64,000 nucleotides of DNA from Prevotella sp. Lineage in GTDB: Bacteria; Bacteroidota; Bacteroidia; Bacteroidales; Bacteroidaceae. The position numbers were made by a program, and so were the translations under genes. Location of the stretch: assembly GCA_017449675.1 (NCBI GenBank), contig JAFTFG010000020.1, forward strand, positions 1-64,000, written 5' to 3'. The notes below the pieces were generated by a model that was not told the DNA's origin, did not search any database, and worked only from the letters and a program-made list of their open reading frames with translations. How positions within the stretch are numbered: the stretch's first letter is position 1; every line of letters starts with the position of its first letter. Of this stretch, positions 15,610-23,870 are shown piece by piece.

Positions 15610-16773
15610 CTATGCTTTTTTGACGAAAAAGGCACAACAGGTCAGATAGATGATCTCCAAGGCAATGACAAGAGCACCTCCCATGATACCAGCCTGTTCG
15701 TTGGCGGCACCGACTAAGAAGGATACCGTACCGCCTGCCACCGCCATAATCATCAGTCCACTGATCTCATTACCCTTGTCCGGACGGTGCTTCAAGGCGA
15801 TGCCGTAGATAATGGGGAACACACAGGAACAACAGAAACCGATGCCGCCGATACAGACGAAGTCCAGCATCTCATGACTGATAAAGGCCAGAACGACCGC
15901 AAAGACCAGACAACCGATGATATTGATACGGAAATAGCGTATCTCCGACATCTTCGTCATCAAGAACACCCCGATGAAGGCACCGATGGTACGACAGACG
16001 AAATACACCTGCGGGGCGATGCCTGCCGCCTCCTTGGTATAGGCGAAACGGGAGATCATCACCTTGGAACTGAGGAAATTAGTAGACACATCGGTGCCTA
16101 CGGCAAAGAAGATACCGAAGAACAACAGCAGGATGGTCTTGTCGCTGAGCAACGCCAAGGTCTCACCGATACCAGAACCTGTCTGAACGGGTTCCCGCTT
16201 GATAGGTGTCAACAGCAGCCACAGACCGGATATCAAGGTGATAGCACCCATGATGGGAAAACAGTAGTACCACTTCCCTTCGTCACCACCCCCAAACACA
16301 TTGACGGCAATGAGAACGATGAAAGGACCTACGAACGAAGACACCGCCTTGACGACCTGTCCTGCCGTCAGACTACTGGTCAGCAGTTTCTCATTAGTCA
16401 CCACGTTCTGCAACAGGGGGTTGACAGATACCTGGAGAATGGCATTGCCGATACCCAGCAGGGCATAGGCTGCCAGCGTCATCACACTGTCATAGTGCAA
16501 GAGCGGCAAGATCATTCCGATAACGGTAATCACCATCGACAGCAAGACGGTGTTTTTCCTACCGATACGGTTCATCATTACCCCGAAGGGGACTCCGAGG
16601 AGGAAGAACCACACGAATACGACGGAGGGAATCAGACCGGCCATGGTCGACGACCATCCGAAAGCGGAAGCGGCATAGTCGCTGGAGATACCTACGATGT
16701 CACAGAAGCCCATGACGAAGAAACCAAAAAGGACAGGCAATGCTGTCAGTACTGAATTTTCCTTGTTTGACAT
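15610..16773 (-). CDS. MFS sugar permease, FucP-like
   Basis: A 387-residue major facilitator with about 12 membrane helices. The MFS loop motif is visible as GVMMNRIGRKNTVLL. Helix 4 carries GIGNAILQVSVNPLLQ, which resembles the FucP-type sugar:proton symporters of Bacteroidetes. It probably imports a monosaccharide or small acid released by the PUL enzymes across the inner membrane; the substrate is unknown. The start at 16773 (MSNKENS) is chosen because the longer frame to 16863 would overlap the DUF4861 gene and adds a highly charged, non-MFS segment. It lies 20 nt after DUF4861, without a promoter of its own, so the two are co-transcribed. Confidence 0.85.
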   Translation of the reverse strand: MSNKENSVLTALPVLFGFFVMGFCDIVGISSDYAASAFGWSSTMAGLIPSVVFVWFFLLGVPFGVMMNRIGRKNTVLLSMVITVIGMILPLLHYDSVMTLAAYALLGIGNAILQVSVNPLLQNVVTNEKLLTSSLTAGQVVKAVSSFVGPFIVLIAVNVFGGGDEGKWYYCFPIMGAITLISGLWLLLTPIKREPVQTGSGIGETLALLSDKTILLLFFGIFFAVGTDVSTNFLSSKVMISRFAYTKEAAGIAPQVYFVCRTIGAFIGVFLMTKMSEIRYFRINIIGCLVFAVVLAFISHEMLDFVCIGGIGFCCSCVFPIIYGIALKHRPDKGNEISGLMIMAVAGGTVSFLVGAANEQAGIMGGALVIALEIIYLTCCAFFVKKA

Positions 16774-16793
16774 ATCTTTTTCTCTTTTATATT

Positions 16794-17849
16794 TCACCTC
16801 TTTACCTTGATTATAAACGGATTCCTCCTTGCTTGCATCACACCGTCGACATGTGCCTGCCACTCTTTCTGGGACCGCACATCATACTCGCTCCAGGCTG
16901 CTCCGAAGTAATAGCAGAACACGCCGCACTCATATTGCCGACAGATACCTAAGGCATGACCCTCCATCGTGGTGATTTCCACAGGTGTATCCGGAAACAG
17001 CAGGGCGACATAGATCTGTGTCTGGTGCCGATCAGGGTCTATCGTGGGGTCGGCATAGTGTACATAGTCCTTACCCATGACGATGCTCGTCGTATCGGCA
17101 GGACGGATGGCAAAGCCTGCCACCACATCCGTCGGTGTCCTCAGTCCGTCGTACCACACCTGCGCCTTGCAGAAATGGGTGCCCTTGTCCAGTGTCAGGA
17201 TGCGATGCTCCGTGATACCGTCCTCCGTCGTGGGGAAGTCGACCCGCACAGTGAAACGGAGCGGTCCTTTGTCGAGGATCTGATAGGTCGCATAGCACCA
17301 GGGGTATTGTATCCTCCCGTCCCGAATCAGCGCAGGGGTACCCAGTCCCAGCGTGGGTCCTACCCCATAGCAGTCGAGACCCTTCCCGTAGTCCAAGTGG
17401 AACGACATCCGGGGGTCGTTGCGGTAGAGTTCCTCCAGCACCAACTCAGGAGTGCGCTTCACCCACACGTCATGACCGAAGCCCTTCTCGCCCTTACGTT
17501 GCAACGCTGGTCCATAGAGACGGAACCCGATGCGGTCGTTCTCGAAGGCGATATCGTCGAGACGCTCGGGATACTGTCTGCCTCCCACCGACGAGCGCAC
17601 GGGGGCGGGTATTCCCTCCTGGATGGTATAGGTCGCTGTGCCCGCAGGTCTAACATGCACGTCAACGAGCAGTTTCCCGTCGTATGTCAACTGCGCAGTG
17701 CGCTCAATCCCGAAGGCGTCACGCACCACAAACCCGGCAGGCAACCCGAGTCCTGTCGTGTCAATCTCCACCACCTCCTGTCGTTGCTCCTGGGTGGGGT
17801 TCGTCACCGCAATGGTGGCGGCAAATAGCATGGATAGCAGATGTGTCAT
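16794..17849 (-). CDS. DUF4861 family exported protein
   Basis: A 351-residue protein that matches the DUF4861 family over its whole length. Visible family blocks are IGFRLYGPAL, GHDVWVKR, MSFHLDYGKGLDCYGVGPTL, LGLGTPAL and CYYFGAAWSEYDV near the end. The N-terminus (MTHLLSMLFAATIAVTN) is a weak signal sequence. The family is found in PULs for uronic-acid-containing plant glycans next to GH88/GH105 and polysaccharide lyases, and its biochemical role was not settled to my knowledge. Here it heads a two-gene unit with a sugar permease and has an ECF-type promoter only 16 nt above its start codon. An enzymatic role is an inference from context. Confidence 0.85.
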   Translation of the reverse strand: MTHLLSMLFAATIAVTNPTQEQRQEVVEIDTTGLGLPAGFVVRDAFGIERTAQLTYDGKLLVDVHVRPAGTATYTIQEGIPAPVRSSVGGRQYPERLDDIAFENDRIGFRLYGPALQRKGEKGFGHDVWVKRTPELVLEELYRNDPRMSFHLDYGKGLDCYGVGPTLGLGTPALIRDGRIQYPWCYATYQILDKGPLRFTVRVDFPTTEDGITEHRILTLDKGTHFCKAQVWYDGLRTPTDVVAGFAIRPADTTSIVMGKDYVHYADPTIDPDRHQTQIYVALLFPDTPVEITTMEGHALGICRQYECGVFCYYFGAAWSEYDVRSQKEWQAHVDGVMQARRNPFIIKVKR

Positions 17850-17865
17850 CTTACCTTTTCTTTAA

Positions 17866-17892
17866 ATACGAACCACGGAGGGAGAATACGTA
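17866..17892 (-). promoter_or_regulatory. ECF-type promoter motif, copy 4
   Basis: Minus-strand TACGTAT, 12 nt, GTTCGTAT. Only 16 nt separate the CGTAT box from the DUF4861 start codon. That leaves no room for a separate -33/-7 promoter downstream, which argues that these boxes are the core promoter rather than an upstream activator site. Confidence 0.68.
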
Positions 17893-18085
17893 ATGGAGGT
17901 GTCAGCCGTGCCTTTCTGGAACAAGGGTTTACGTTTGTGCGGAAGAGTTTCTCCCGTGGCTATCTGGTCGCCCGTCGTTCTGCCGATGAAATCAAGTCGA
18001 CACAACGTCTGATGGCGGCTTGCGACGGTGGGGAGAAAAATACAGATACAGATAAATACACTGATTTTTGAAACCCTATATATGC

Positions 18086-18129
18086 GCGCGGGCAGGAAAA
18101 TTCCAAATTTCAAAAGTTCCTGCCCGCGC
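18086..18129. repeat. 13-bp inverted repeat (hairpin)
   Basis: GCGCGGGCAGGAA (18086-18098) pairs perfectly with TTCCTGCCCGCGC (18117-18129) around an 18-nt AT-rich loop. The GC-rich stem stands out from the AT-rich surroundings. No long T-tract follows on either side, so it is not an obvious terminator. Confidence 0.8.
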
Positions 18130-18240
18130 ACGTAAGAAGTCTTAGAAAATAAGTGTATGTATCTGTATGTGTATGTGCCAATATCTAACTTATAATCAAC
18201 AAAAACGATGAAAGAACTACATCGGGGAGCCACCTTAGGA

Positions 18241-18320
18241 AGGCGGCACCTCCTGCCCCCGCAGGTGCCGCCTCCGCCCCCCGGAGCCCGTACCTCCGAG
18301 GGGCGAAGCCTAGGGCTTCG
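18241..18320. repeat. GC-rich cluster of three hairpins
   Basis: Three adjacent hairpins: AGGCGGCACCT/AGGTGCCGCCT (18241-18251 with 18263-18273), CTCCG/CGGAG (18272-18276 with 18282-18286), and CGAAGCC/GGCTTCG (18304-18310 with 18314-18320). Local GC is far above the window average. This could be a structured RNA or an element end. Confidence 0.7.
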
Positions 18321-18359
18321 TGATGTCGTTTCTCTCGGGGGGGCGTGATATCGTTATCG

Positions 18360-18407
18360 CGATATACGAAGGCACCGATATACGAGATTTTCGATATACG
18401 AAGAAAC
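18360..18407 (+). repeat. Three 16-bp iterons with core CGATATACGA
   Basis: CGATATACGA occurs at 18360, 18376 and 18392, exactly 16 bp apart, and a degenerate unit may precede them at 18344. Ordered direct repeats of this kind are typical of binding sites for a replication, integration or regulatory protein. They lie directly before a long hairpin. Confidence 0.8.
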
Positions 18408-18456
18408 AAAATTCCCCGCAAATGCCCGAAGGGCACAGCGGGGAATTTTGTTTCTT
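18401..18456. repeat. 19-bp perfect inverted repeat with inner hairpin
   Basis: AAGAAACAAAATTCCCCGC (18401-18419) pairs perfectly with 18438-18456. Inside lies a second hairpin, TGCCC gaa GGGCA (18423-18435). The left arm begins inside the last iteron. A TAnnTTTG-type box (TACCTTTG, 18459-18466) follows immediately on the plus strand. Confidence 0.85.
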
Positions 18457-18555
18457 GTACCTTTGCAACGGATATCCAAAACAACTTTAGTATTCACCAT
18501 TTAAACACACAAAAAAGTATGGCAACAAACAAATTTTCCATTCATTCCCTTCCTT

Positions 18556-20325
18556 TCATTTCTTCCAATAGACGACGTAGCGACAGTGCTGGAGGTCGTA
18601 GAAGGGTTGGATGTGGATGCCGTTGCCGTCTACGAAGCGGAGTCCACCGAGGTGCTTGACCTCACCCAACGGAACATTGGGGTGCTTGCCATAGTCGAAG
18701 GTATAGTAGTCATTATGCTTCGTGGGGTCGCTGAAAGGCTTCTCTACCTCACCCAGACGACCTCCTAAGACGACGGGACCATACAGGAGGGCGACGCGAC
18801 TCGGGTCATCCTTGGTGGTCTCCTCACGGAGTGTCATACCGAACTCTATCGTTAATTGTTGGCTATCTGCCTTTGGCTTTTGGCTCACGCTGACATAGCC
18901 GTCTTTGCCAGCCTTGACTTTCCGACCATTCACCTTCATATACGTTGCCCAATACGGGTAGCGCAGTTTCACGGTCAACGGTTCACGGTGATTGGTGATC
19001 GTGATTGTCGTCTTATTATCCTCCGGGAATGCAGTCACCTGCCGTACGACGGTACCGTTCCAGTTGAGTTCCGAAGGGATAAAGAGGTTGACATACAACT
19101 CCCGGTCGTTATGGAAATAGATACTCGACTGATATTTTGCATGGCTCTCAAAACCCGAGCCTACGCAACACCAGTAACTGCTGTCACGGGTAGAATAGAG
19201 ACGGTAGCCACCCGTCATCAGCGGTGTGAAATAGCACACCATCGAGGTCAGCGTGTCCTGTTGTCCGAGGATATGGTTATAGAGGGCACGCTCGTAGTAG
19301 TCGGCGATCTTGCTATCGGGCTGATACGTGAAGAGACGGTCGGCGAGTTTCAGCAGGTTATACGTACAACAGTTCTCGCCGTCGTAGCCAGTCAGGTGCT
19401 TGCTTTGCGTCTCGGGCTTGAACAGGTGTTCTTTGTCGGACACCTCTCCCGTCACAAAGGCATGGTCGCCCGTCAGCGTATTATATAATAAAGTAGCAGC
19501 ACGGCGACTGTCTTGATTTCCAAACAACTCATAATTCCTACATTCGCCCAAGAGTTTGGGAATAAACGTATTGGCATGGTTGGTGCCCAGGTCGTTATTA
19601 CCAGCCTTCAACGGGTCTATCTTATCGTTATGATAGAAGAAACGGGCTACCTTCAAGTATTTTTCCTCCTTCGTTATCGCATAGAGGTTATACATTGCCT
19701 CGTTGAAGCCGCCAAACTCGTTGCGAATCATCTTCAAGCGGGTCTCCTCACTGAGCGGTTTCAGTTTATTATATGCCCAGTCACCCATCCCTTTTGCCAC
19801 AGACAGGGCAGTCTCATTACCACAGAGTTGATACTGGTCAATGAGTCCCTGGAGGATTTTATGGAGTGTATAGAACGGTGCCCATACCGACTTCCCTTGG
19901 ATATTACGGTCAATAAGTCCCTCTCCAAAGGCGGAGAGATAGCCCGTGCCATACTGTCGCTGCACCTCTGCCAACCCTTGCACCAGTGAGTCCGCTTTTT
20001 GTTTCATCTGTAGATAAGCCATCGCTGACAGCAGGTGACCCGTGACGTGTCCACGCAAGTCGCAGTCGAGCGACTCCCAGCCACCCAGTCGGAGACCAGC
20101 ATCGTAGCCACCCTCCAAGGCAGAATAGACACCTGCCGTATTGCGGAACGAATGCAACAGCCTATTCACGGGAATACTGGAGATCCATGCCGAGTCACGC
20201 TGCATATTCTGTTGGAAACGAGAGGGCAGCAGTCGCACGTCCGTCAGTGCAAAAGGCTGTACGACGGTTTGGGCTGAGACAGCCATCGCTGTCAGTGCAA
20301 AAAGATTCAGAAGGTATTTCCTCAT
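18556..20325 (-). CDS. GH127/GH146-type beta-L-arabinofuranosidase
   Basis: A 589-residue exported glycoside hydrolase of the former DUF1680 family. The signal peptide ends near residue 19 (VSAQ). The alpha/alpha-barrel contains GGWESLDCDLRGHVTGHLLS near residue 81. Paired cysteines in GENCCTYN (319-320) and YWCCVGSGFESH (386-387) match the metal-binding cysteines of the family, one of which is the nucleophile in characterised members. The family removes beta-L-arabinofuranose from plant side chains. GH127 and GH146 cannot be separated with confidence here. It is the last gene of the 26.2-18.6 kb operon, 18 nt after GH43. No signs of damage. Confidence 0.88.
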   Translation of the reverse strand: MRKYLLNLFALTAMAVSAQTVVQPFALTDVRLLPSRFQQNMQRDSAWISSIPVNRLLHSFRNTAGVYSALEGGYDAGLRLGGWESLDCDLRGHVTGHLLSAMAYLQMKQKADSLVQGLAEVQRQYGTGYLSAFGEGLIDRNIQGKSVWAPFYTLHKILQGLIDQYQLCGNETALSVAKGMGDWAYNKLKPLSEETRLKMIRNEFGGFNEAMYNLYAITKEEKYLKVARFFYHNDKIDPLKAGNNDLGTNHANTFIPKLLGECRNYELFGNQDSRRAATLLYNTLTGDHAFVTGEVSDKEHLFKPETQSKHLTGYDGENCCTYNLLKLADRLFTYQPDSKIADYYERALYNHILGQQDTLTSMVCYFTPLMTGGYRLYSTRDSSYWCCVGSGFESHAKYQSSIYFHNDRELYVNLFIPSELNWNGTVVRQVTAFPEDNKTTITITNHREPLTVKLRYPYWATYMKVNGRKVKAGKDGYVSVSQKPKADSQQLTIEFGMTLREETTKDDPSRVALLYGPVVLGGRLGEVEKPFSDPTKHNDYYTFDYGKHPNVPLGEVKHLGGLRFVDGNGIHIQPFYDLQHCRYVVYWKK

Positions 20326-20343
20326 AGTAAACTTGGTTTTTCA

Positions 20344-21990
20344 TTATTTGGTGATTCTTACCCAATCAACATCCATCCAACCACGGTTGGCCTTCCGGTC
20401 ACGGCACTCGGAAACAAAACCGAACTTGGCACCAATCCACTTACCCTCACGCATTGTGAAAGCCTCGCCTGCGTCCTTAAAGCGTTTGCCATCCATACTG
20501 TAGGCGAAGCGGCACTGGCCTTCCTTGACAGTGATGCGCAGGTACATATCCATATAGATGGCAGGCGAATAGGGTATGGTGTCTCGGTCTGTGGGGTTCA
20601 GCGTGGCAAGGGTCGTCCGTTCCTCAGACTGTCCCTGATCAGCCCCCATGCAGGTGTGACGCTGGAGAAGGAATGCGTCCCCCTGCCGTAGCACGACCAA
20701 TGCGGAGTAGTCGCGCCCCATCATCACAAGCCCCCCATACTGACTGTCCTCCTTCGAGGCGAAGCGCACCTTGGCTGTAACGGTAAAACAAGATGCCGTC
20801 GGTTTCTGGAGCAAAAGATTGGGAACATCCCAAAGGCTTCGATAGTCCTTAGGCAGATCATAAGTGTAGAGACGCATCATGCCATCAGCGGTGGGCATCC
20901 CGTACTTCTGGTCGTAATTGGCATGCCACTGCCATTGCTTACCCATCTCACCGTCATTGAACTCGTCAGACTCCTGAGGAGTGGCTATTGGCTGTTGACT
21001 ACTGGCTGTTGGCTTGTTATGGGTCATCACGGGTTCGCCGTCCTTACCCATCATAGGCCACCCTGTCGACCAGTCGACGGGTTGCAGGAATACCACACGG
21101 CCGTAGGCTCCCTTGTCGTTGAAGTGCAGGAACCAGTCTTCACCGGATGCGGTATGCACCCACGCCCCCTGATGCGGTCCGTTGATAGTGGTCTTACCCT
21201 GCCACATCACCCGTTTCCACTCATAGGGACCATAGGGCGACTTCGACCGCATGGCCAGTTGCCACCCCATGGCGACACCTCCCGCTGGACACATGATCCA
21301 GTAGTAGCCATTATACTTGTAGAACTTCGGACCCTCTGTAGTATGGTTCACCTGTCCGCCATCGAAGACGATACGGGGCTGTCCAATGACTCTTGTACCG
21401 TCTTCTGACAGTTCCCGCACCGTCAGCACACTGTTAAAACCACTGCGGGAGTTAGCCCATCCGTTGACCAGATAGCAACGACCAGTCGACTGGCCTTCAC
21501 CGTCGCCTTCGTCCCATAGCGGACAAGGGTCTATCATCCCCTTACCAGCAATCACGCAGACAGGTTCTGACCACTCCCCTGCCGGGTCCTTGGCCTTCAC
21601 CATCATGATACCATAGTCGGGGTCACCCCAGTAGATATAGAACTCCCCCTTATGATGACGGATGGACGGTGCCCACACACCCTTACCGTGTGCAGGCTTA
21701 TCAAAGACCTCCCTTGGCTCCTGTACCTGTAAGGCATGGCCTATGATCGTCCAGTTGACTAAATCTTTGGAATGTAATATCGGAAGCCCCGGCATACAGT
21801 TAAACGAACTGGCCGTCAGGTAATAATCCGCTCCTACCGCACACACGTCCGGGTCGCTGTAGTCGGCATACAACACGGGATTGGTATACGTGCCGTCCCC
21901 GTTGTCGGGAGTCCATACCTGTGACTTGTACTGTCCAAAGGCTGAGAAAACAGCACACAAGGACACTAAGATGAAAAGGATTCTTCTCAT
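20344..21990 (-). CDS. GH43 family glycosidase with C-terminal beta-sandwich
   Basis: A 548-residue exported enzyme. The signal peptide ends near residue 19. The five-bladed propeller of GH43 begins with YADYSDPDV (base Asp46). The pKa-modulating Asp is in MIDPCPLWDEG and the acid Glu in TTEGPKFYKY. The C-terminal 200 residues (SDEFND start, WQWHANYDQKYG, GLVMMGRDYSALVV) form the beta-sandwich seen in GH43 beta-xylosidase/arabinofuranosidase subfamilies. The substrate, probably arabinose or xylose side chains, is not decided. The start at 21990 gives the signal peptide and lies 1 nt after the GH97 stop, so translation is coupled; the longer frame to 22029 would overlap GH97. Confidence 0.88.
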   Translation of the reverse strand: MRRILFILVSLCAVFSAFGQYKSQVWTPDNGDGTYTNPVLYADYSDPDVCAVGADYYLTASSFNCMPGLPILHSKDLVNWTIIGHALQVQEPREVFDKPAHGKGVWAPSIRHHKGEFYIYWGDPDYGIMMVKAKDPAGEWSEPVCVIAGKGMIDPCPLWDEGDGEGQSTGRCYLVNGWANSRSGFNSVLTVRELSEDGTRVIGQPRIVFDGGQVNHTTEGPKFYKYNGYYWIMCPAGGVAMGWQLAMRSKSPYGPYEWKRVMWQGKTTINGPHQGAWVHTASGEDWFLHFNDKGAYGRVVFLQPVDWSTGWPMMGKDGEPVMTHNKPTASSQQPIATPQESDEFNDGEMGKQWQWHANYDQKYGMPTADGMMRLYTYDLPKDYRSLWDVPNLLLQKPTASCFTVTAKVRFASKEDSQYGGLVMMGRDYSALVVLRQGDAFLLQRHTCMGADQGQSEERTTLATLNPTDRDTIPYSPAIYMDMYLRITVKEGQCRFAYSMDGKRFKDAGEAFTMREGKWIGAKFGFVSECRDRKANRGWMDVDWVRITK

Positions 21991-21991
21991 A

Positions 21992-23869
21992 TCATTTAAG
22001 GGGTATAAAGTGAAGGGCAGCACCGCCACTGGGCTGTAGCACCAGTTCTATGGGTTTCCCTGTCTTGATAGTCTTCACGGTAGCACGCACCTTCGTGCGG
22101 GTGTCCAGTCCTGGATCGTCGTTATAGATGGTGACTTCGTACTTGCCTTGTGGCAGGAAGTCGGTGGGAATGGTGACGGTACGTCCTGATGTGGAGGTCA
22201 TGGCACCCACATACCAGTCGTTGCCAGAGCGACGTGCCTGGATGATATACTCCCCAGGGGTACCGTCGAGGGCAATGCTCTCGTCAAACACGGTCGGACA
22301 GTCACGCCAGAACTTCAACTCCGCACTATCCCACCCTTTCGGATAAGGATTGTCATACCAGAAATAGAACTGGAGGGGCGAGTAATAGACGGCAGCCATC
22401 GCCAACTGGTGGCCCTTGGTGTTCTTCACACGACTGTTGAAATAACACAGTGTGTAGTCGCCGGGACCGCAGAGATAGCGGGTGAAGGGCAGTGTGACAT
22501 TATGCGTGGCATCAGGCATCTCCTCGTTGCCCCGGATGCCCTCCTGTGTCAACAGGTTCGGATAGGTGCGTGATAAACCTGTGGGACGATACTCATCATG
22601 GATGTCCACCATGAGATGGTACTTGGCGCACTTCTCAATGGCATCATGCAGCCACGTGGACCACTGTTGGTTTCCAATGTGTACAAAACCGAACTTGATA
22701 CCACTGATGCCCCATTGCTGATATAACGGCAGTAGTTCGTCTAATTGCTGATAGAGGGCACGCTGGTTGACGTACACCCACACACCGATACCTTTGCTCT
22801 TGGCATACTGGCACACCTCGGGCATGGTGAAGTCACGAGTCTCTATGACTTTCGTGGCATCACTCGACACCTTACCCTCCGGACCATACCAACCAGCATC
22901 CAACTCCACGTAGTCGAAACCGAACTCCTTACAGTAGTCGATGCTACGGAAGATGGCCTCCTTGGTCAGTTTTCCGCTACGAAACGCCTTGCCAGGACGA
23001 ATCCATTGAACATCGACCAATGAACATTGATTATTTAAATTGAGGATAAGATCCTTGTGATTGATCAGGTCAACGGCTCGTTCACCCGCCATGATGACAC
23101 GCCAAGGGGTGTCATAGGGAGAGATGATATCAGCGCCGTCATACATAGCGACCTGCAACTCATGATCCTTCTTCTGTTTGAATTTTCCTCGGGTATAGTC
23201 TTTCATCGCCGCCTCTAACAAGGCAACATAGGTACCGCCTGGCTGTTGCAAGAGCAACGGTCTCTCAGACTCAAACCACATTCCTTTCAGAGGACGACGT
23301 TCATATTCTCCTTGCGCCCATTCCTCATACCATGCAGTTGTTCCCTCAGGCATAGCGAAAGAGGTCCGTTCACCTGTGATATGCAGGAAGAGACTGTTGG
23401 CCGTCTCTGGGAAATGATAGCGGAAGGCGACACCCTCATTATAGGCACGGACGACGATATCCATCGCATAGTATTTCCGTTTGTCATAACCCTCCGACAC
23501 GGTACCCTGTCCGTCACTCCCCTTCTCATAATGCAGGACGAGTTGGTTGTAATGGTCACGGATACGGGCGTTCTCCCCATATAGCGGAGTCCATGTGGTA
23601 TCGACTGTAACACGCTCTTCCCCCTTCATGGCAAGGTCGCTACACCAATTCTCGTGGATGCCACGTGGTACACCCAGTGCCGACTCGAACAGACGATTAT
23701 CAATATCAACACCCAACTGGCTTTTCTCGATGATGGTCTTATCCGCAAAGGTAACACGATAAGTCATCCCATCGATACGGATAGTGTATTTCCCGTCGGG
23801 CGACGACAAGGTTTGTCCTACTACCCATAACGGCATCGTTGTCAATACAAAGAATAACAGTTTTCTCAT
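21992..23869 (-). CDS. GH97 family glycosidase
   Basis: A 625-residue exported enzyme with the full GH97 layout: N-terminal beta-sandwich (SPDGKYTIRIDGMTYRVTFAD), TIM barrel (DYVELDAGWYG, GIGVWVYVNQ, DIHDEYRPTGLSRTYPNLLT, EGIRGNEE) and C-terminal beta domain. Characterised members are alpha-glucosidases, alpha-galactosidases or beta-L-arabinopyranosidases. At the position where retaining members show a VDF-type Asp nucleophile this protein has GIKFGFV, so the mechanism is uncertain. The start at 23869 (MRKLLFF) gives a signal peptide and lies 1 nt after the stop of the upstream gene; the longer frame to 24001 overlaps that gene. Confidence 0.88.
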   Translation of the reverse strand: MRKLLFFVLTTMPLWVVGQTLSSPDGKYTIRIDGMTYRVTFADKTIIEKSQLGVDIDNRLFESALGVPRGIHENWCSDLAMKGEERVTVDTTWTPLYGENARIRDHYNQLVLHYEKGSDGQGTVSEGYDKRKYYAMDIVVRAYNEGVAFRYHFPETANSLFLHITGERTSFAMPEGTTAWYEEWAQGEYERRPLKGMWFESERPLLLQQPGGTYVALLEAAMKDYTRGKFKQKKDHELQVAMYDGADIISPYDTPWRVIMAGERAVDLINHKDLILNLNNQCSLVDVQWIRPGKAFRSGKLTKEAIFRSIDYCKEFGFDYVELDAGWYGPEGKVSSDATKVIETRDFTMPEVCQYAKSKGIGVWVYVNQRALYQQLDELLPLYQQWGISGIKFGFVHIGNQQWSTWLHDAIEKCAKYHLMVDIHDEYRPTGLSRTYPNLLTQEGIRGNEEMPDATHNVTLPFTRYLCGPGDYTLCYFNSRVKNTKGHQLAMAAVYYSPLQFYFWYDNPYPKGWDSAELKFWRDCPTVFDESIALDGTPGEYIIQARRSGNDWYVGAMTSTSGRTVTIPTDFLPQGKYEVTIYNDDPGLDTRTKVRATVKTIKTGKPIELVLQPSGGAALHFIPLK

Positions 23870-23870
23870 C

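Larger units (their letters stand above)
17893..18555. other. Gene-free stretch with hairpins, iterons and possible mobile-element debris
   Basis: No convincing gene is found in this stretch between the DUF4861 unit and the GH127 operon. A plus-strand frame ending at 18071 contains SRGYLVARRSADEIKSTQR, which resembles the end of a real protein, but no upstream body exists. At 18520 an ATG opens a frame (MATNKFSIHSLPF) that runs straight into the antisense end of GH127, as a truncated gene start would. Between them lie four structured elements listed separately: a 13-bp hairpin, a GC-rich hairpin cluster, 16-bp iterons, and a 19-bp stem followed by a TACCTTTG promoter-like box at 18459. The picture fits a decayed integrated cassette. 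Confidence 0.55.

Noticed and set aside
16774-16863. Longer start for the MFS permease
   Set aside because: It would overlap the end of the DUF4861 gene and adds a charged segment foreign to MFS proteins.
17841-18071. 76-codon plus-strand frame with SRGYLVARRSADEIKSTQR
   Set aside because: Its start lies antisense to the DUF4861 start region; kept only as possible debris of a lost gene, not as a coding gene.
18208-18348. 46-codon plus-strand frame starting MKELHRGATLGRRH
   Set aside because: It mostly translates the GC-rich hairpins into Pro/Gly/Arg runs, with no family likeness.
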